DNA of 5,886 nt from an uncultured beta proteobacterium (GTDB lineage: Bacteria; Pseudomonadota; Gammaproteobacteria; Burkholderiales; Rhodocyclaceae). Numbering within the stretch: position 1 is the first letter of the stretch; every line of letters begins with the position of its first letter. This document shows, piece by piece, positions 5,402-5,886 of the stretch. The position numbers and the translations under genes are program-made. The stretch covers positions 1 through 5,886 of the forward strand of contig CAJBIL010000168.1 in NCBI GenBank assembly GCA_903953145.1, written 5' to 3'. The notes under the pieces are model-generated. The model was given only the letters and a program-made list of their open reading frames with translations. It was not told the origin of the DNA and did not search any database.

Positions 5402-5886
5402 TTGTCTGCACCAACTACCAGTGCCGACACCACACCCACCGCAAAAATCTCCAGCCATTCCGCCACGCCAATGGGTGCGGTGGCAAACAGCCGGTTCATC
5501 AGCGGCACATAGGTCAGGAGCAGTTGCAGGACAGCCATCGTCGCCACCCCGACCCAGATTGCCGGATTCGAGAAGAGGCCGGCGCGTAGTGTAGGTTGCG
5601 CCAGCGAACGACACTGAAACAGGTAGAACGCCTCAACCACGACGAAAACATTGACCGCCACCGTGCGCGCTTCGGGCAAGGTGTGACCCTGTTGCAGTTC
5701 CAGCAAGAAAAGCCCGAACGATCCGGCCAGCAATAGCACGCTGACCAGCACGATGCGCCAGACCAGCGCGCCGCTCAAAATCGCCGTGCCCGGCCGGCGT
5801 GGGGCACGCTGCATGATGCCGCGCTCGATGGGCTCGAACGCCAGCATCAGGCCGAGAAAAACCGCGGTGGTCATGTTGATCCACAG
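5380..5886 (-). CDS. P-type cation-transporting ATPase, C-terminal part (partial)
   Basis: Only the last 168 residues are inside the window; the gene continues beyond the right edge and its start is not visible. The segment matches the Cation_ATPase_C domain of P2-type (PacL/PMR1-like) pumps. It opens with LWINMTTAVFLGLMLAFEP, corresponding to helix M6 (SERCA LWVNLVTDGLPA), followed by the conserved IMQRAPRRPG loop and four more hydrophobic segments (M7-M10), with VNVFVVVEAFYLFQCRS in the M8 region. Compared with SERCA1 site residues N796, T799 and D800, the Asn and Thr are kept but the Asp is Ala, so the cation specificity should not be assumed to be Ca2+. The catalytic DKTG aspartate, ATP-binding and actuator domains lie outside the window. 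The stop is TAA at 5380, embedded in the convergent hairpin. Confidence 0.88.
   Translation of the reverse strand: MWINMTTAVFLGLMLAFEPIERGIMQRAPRRPGTAILSGALVWRIVLVSVLLLAGSFGLFLLELQQGHTLPEARTVAVNVFVVVEAFYLFQCRSLAQPTLRAGLFSNPAIWVGVATMAVLQLLLTYVPLMNRLFATAPIGVAEWLEIFAVGVVSALVVGADKQWASRQ

Noticed and set aside
4968..5414. Minus-strand open frame of 148 codons opposite the CPA1-type gene
   Set aside because: It is antisense to conserved antiporter sequence, rich in Thr, Ser and Met, and shows no domain.

Overview
The window looks like chromosomal DNA from a Gram-negative bacterium, most likely a betaproteobacterium. This is an inference from moderately high G+C by eye, secretory signal peptides of Gram-negative type, and the general look of the transporters; no taxonomic marker is present. 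Gene density is high and almost every gene concerns movement of cations across the inner membrane.

Layout. Positions 1-64 hold a tandem GAGGTT hexamer array. It lies immediately downstream of a minus-strand gene (66-1439) for a NapA/CPA2-type cation:proton antiporter with an Asp-Asp core and an N-terminal signal peptide. Upstream of that, on the same strand, are a small exported protein of unknown function (1469-1888) and a Kef-type CPA2 antiporter with cytosolic RCK_N and RCK_C domains (1948-3915). These three minus-strand genes are closely spaced (29 and 59 nt gaps) and probably form an operon, with a possible internal promoter before the small gene. A 114-bp divergent intergenic region (3916-4029) separates them from a plus-strand gene (4030-5358) for a CPA1/NhaP-like antiporter with an Asn-Asp core. 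That gene converges, across 21 bp and a long inverted repeat, on the 3' end of a minus-strand P-type cation-transporting ATPase (5380 to beyond the window end).

How they may work together. Three antiporters of three different core types (Asp-Asp, Gln-Asp, Asn-Asp) sit next to a primary cation pump. This suggests a monovalent-cation and pH homeostasis island. The small exported protein between the two CPA2 genes is the least explained component. No RNA gene, CRISPR array, insertion sequence or phage gene was seen.
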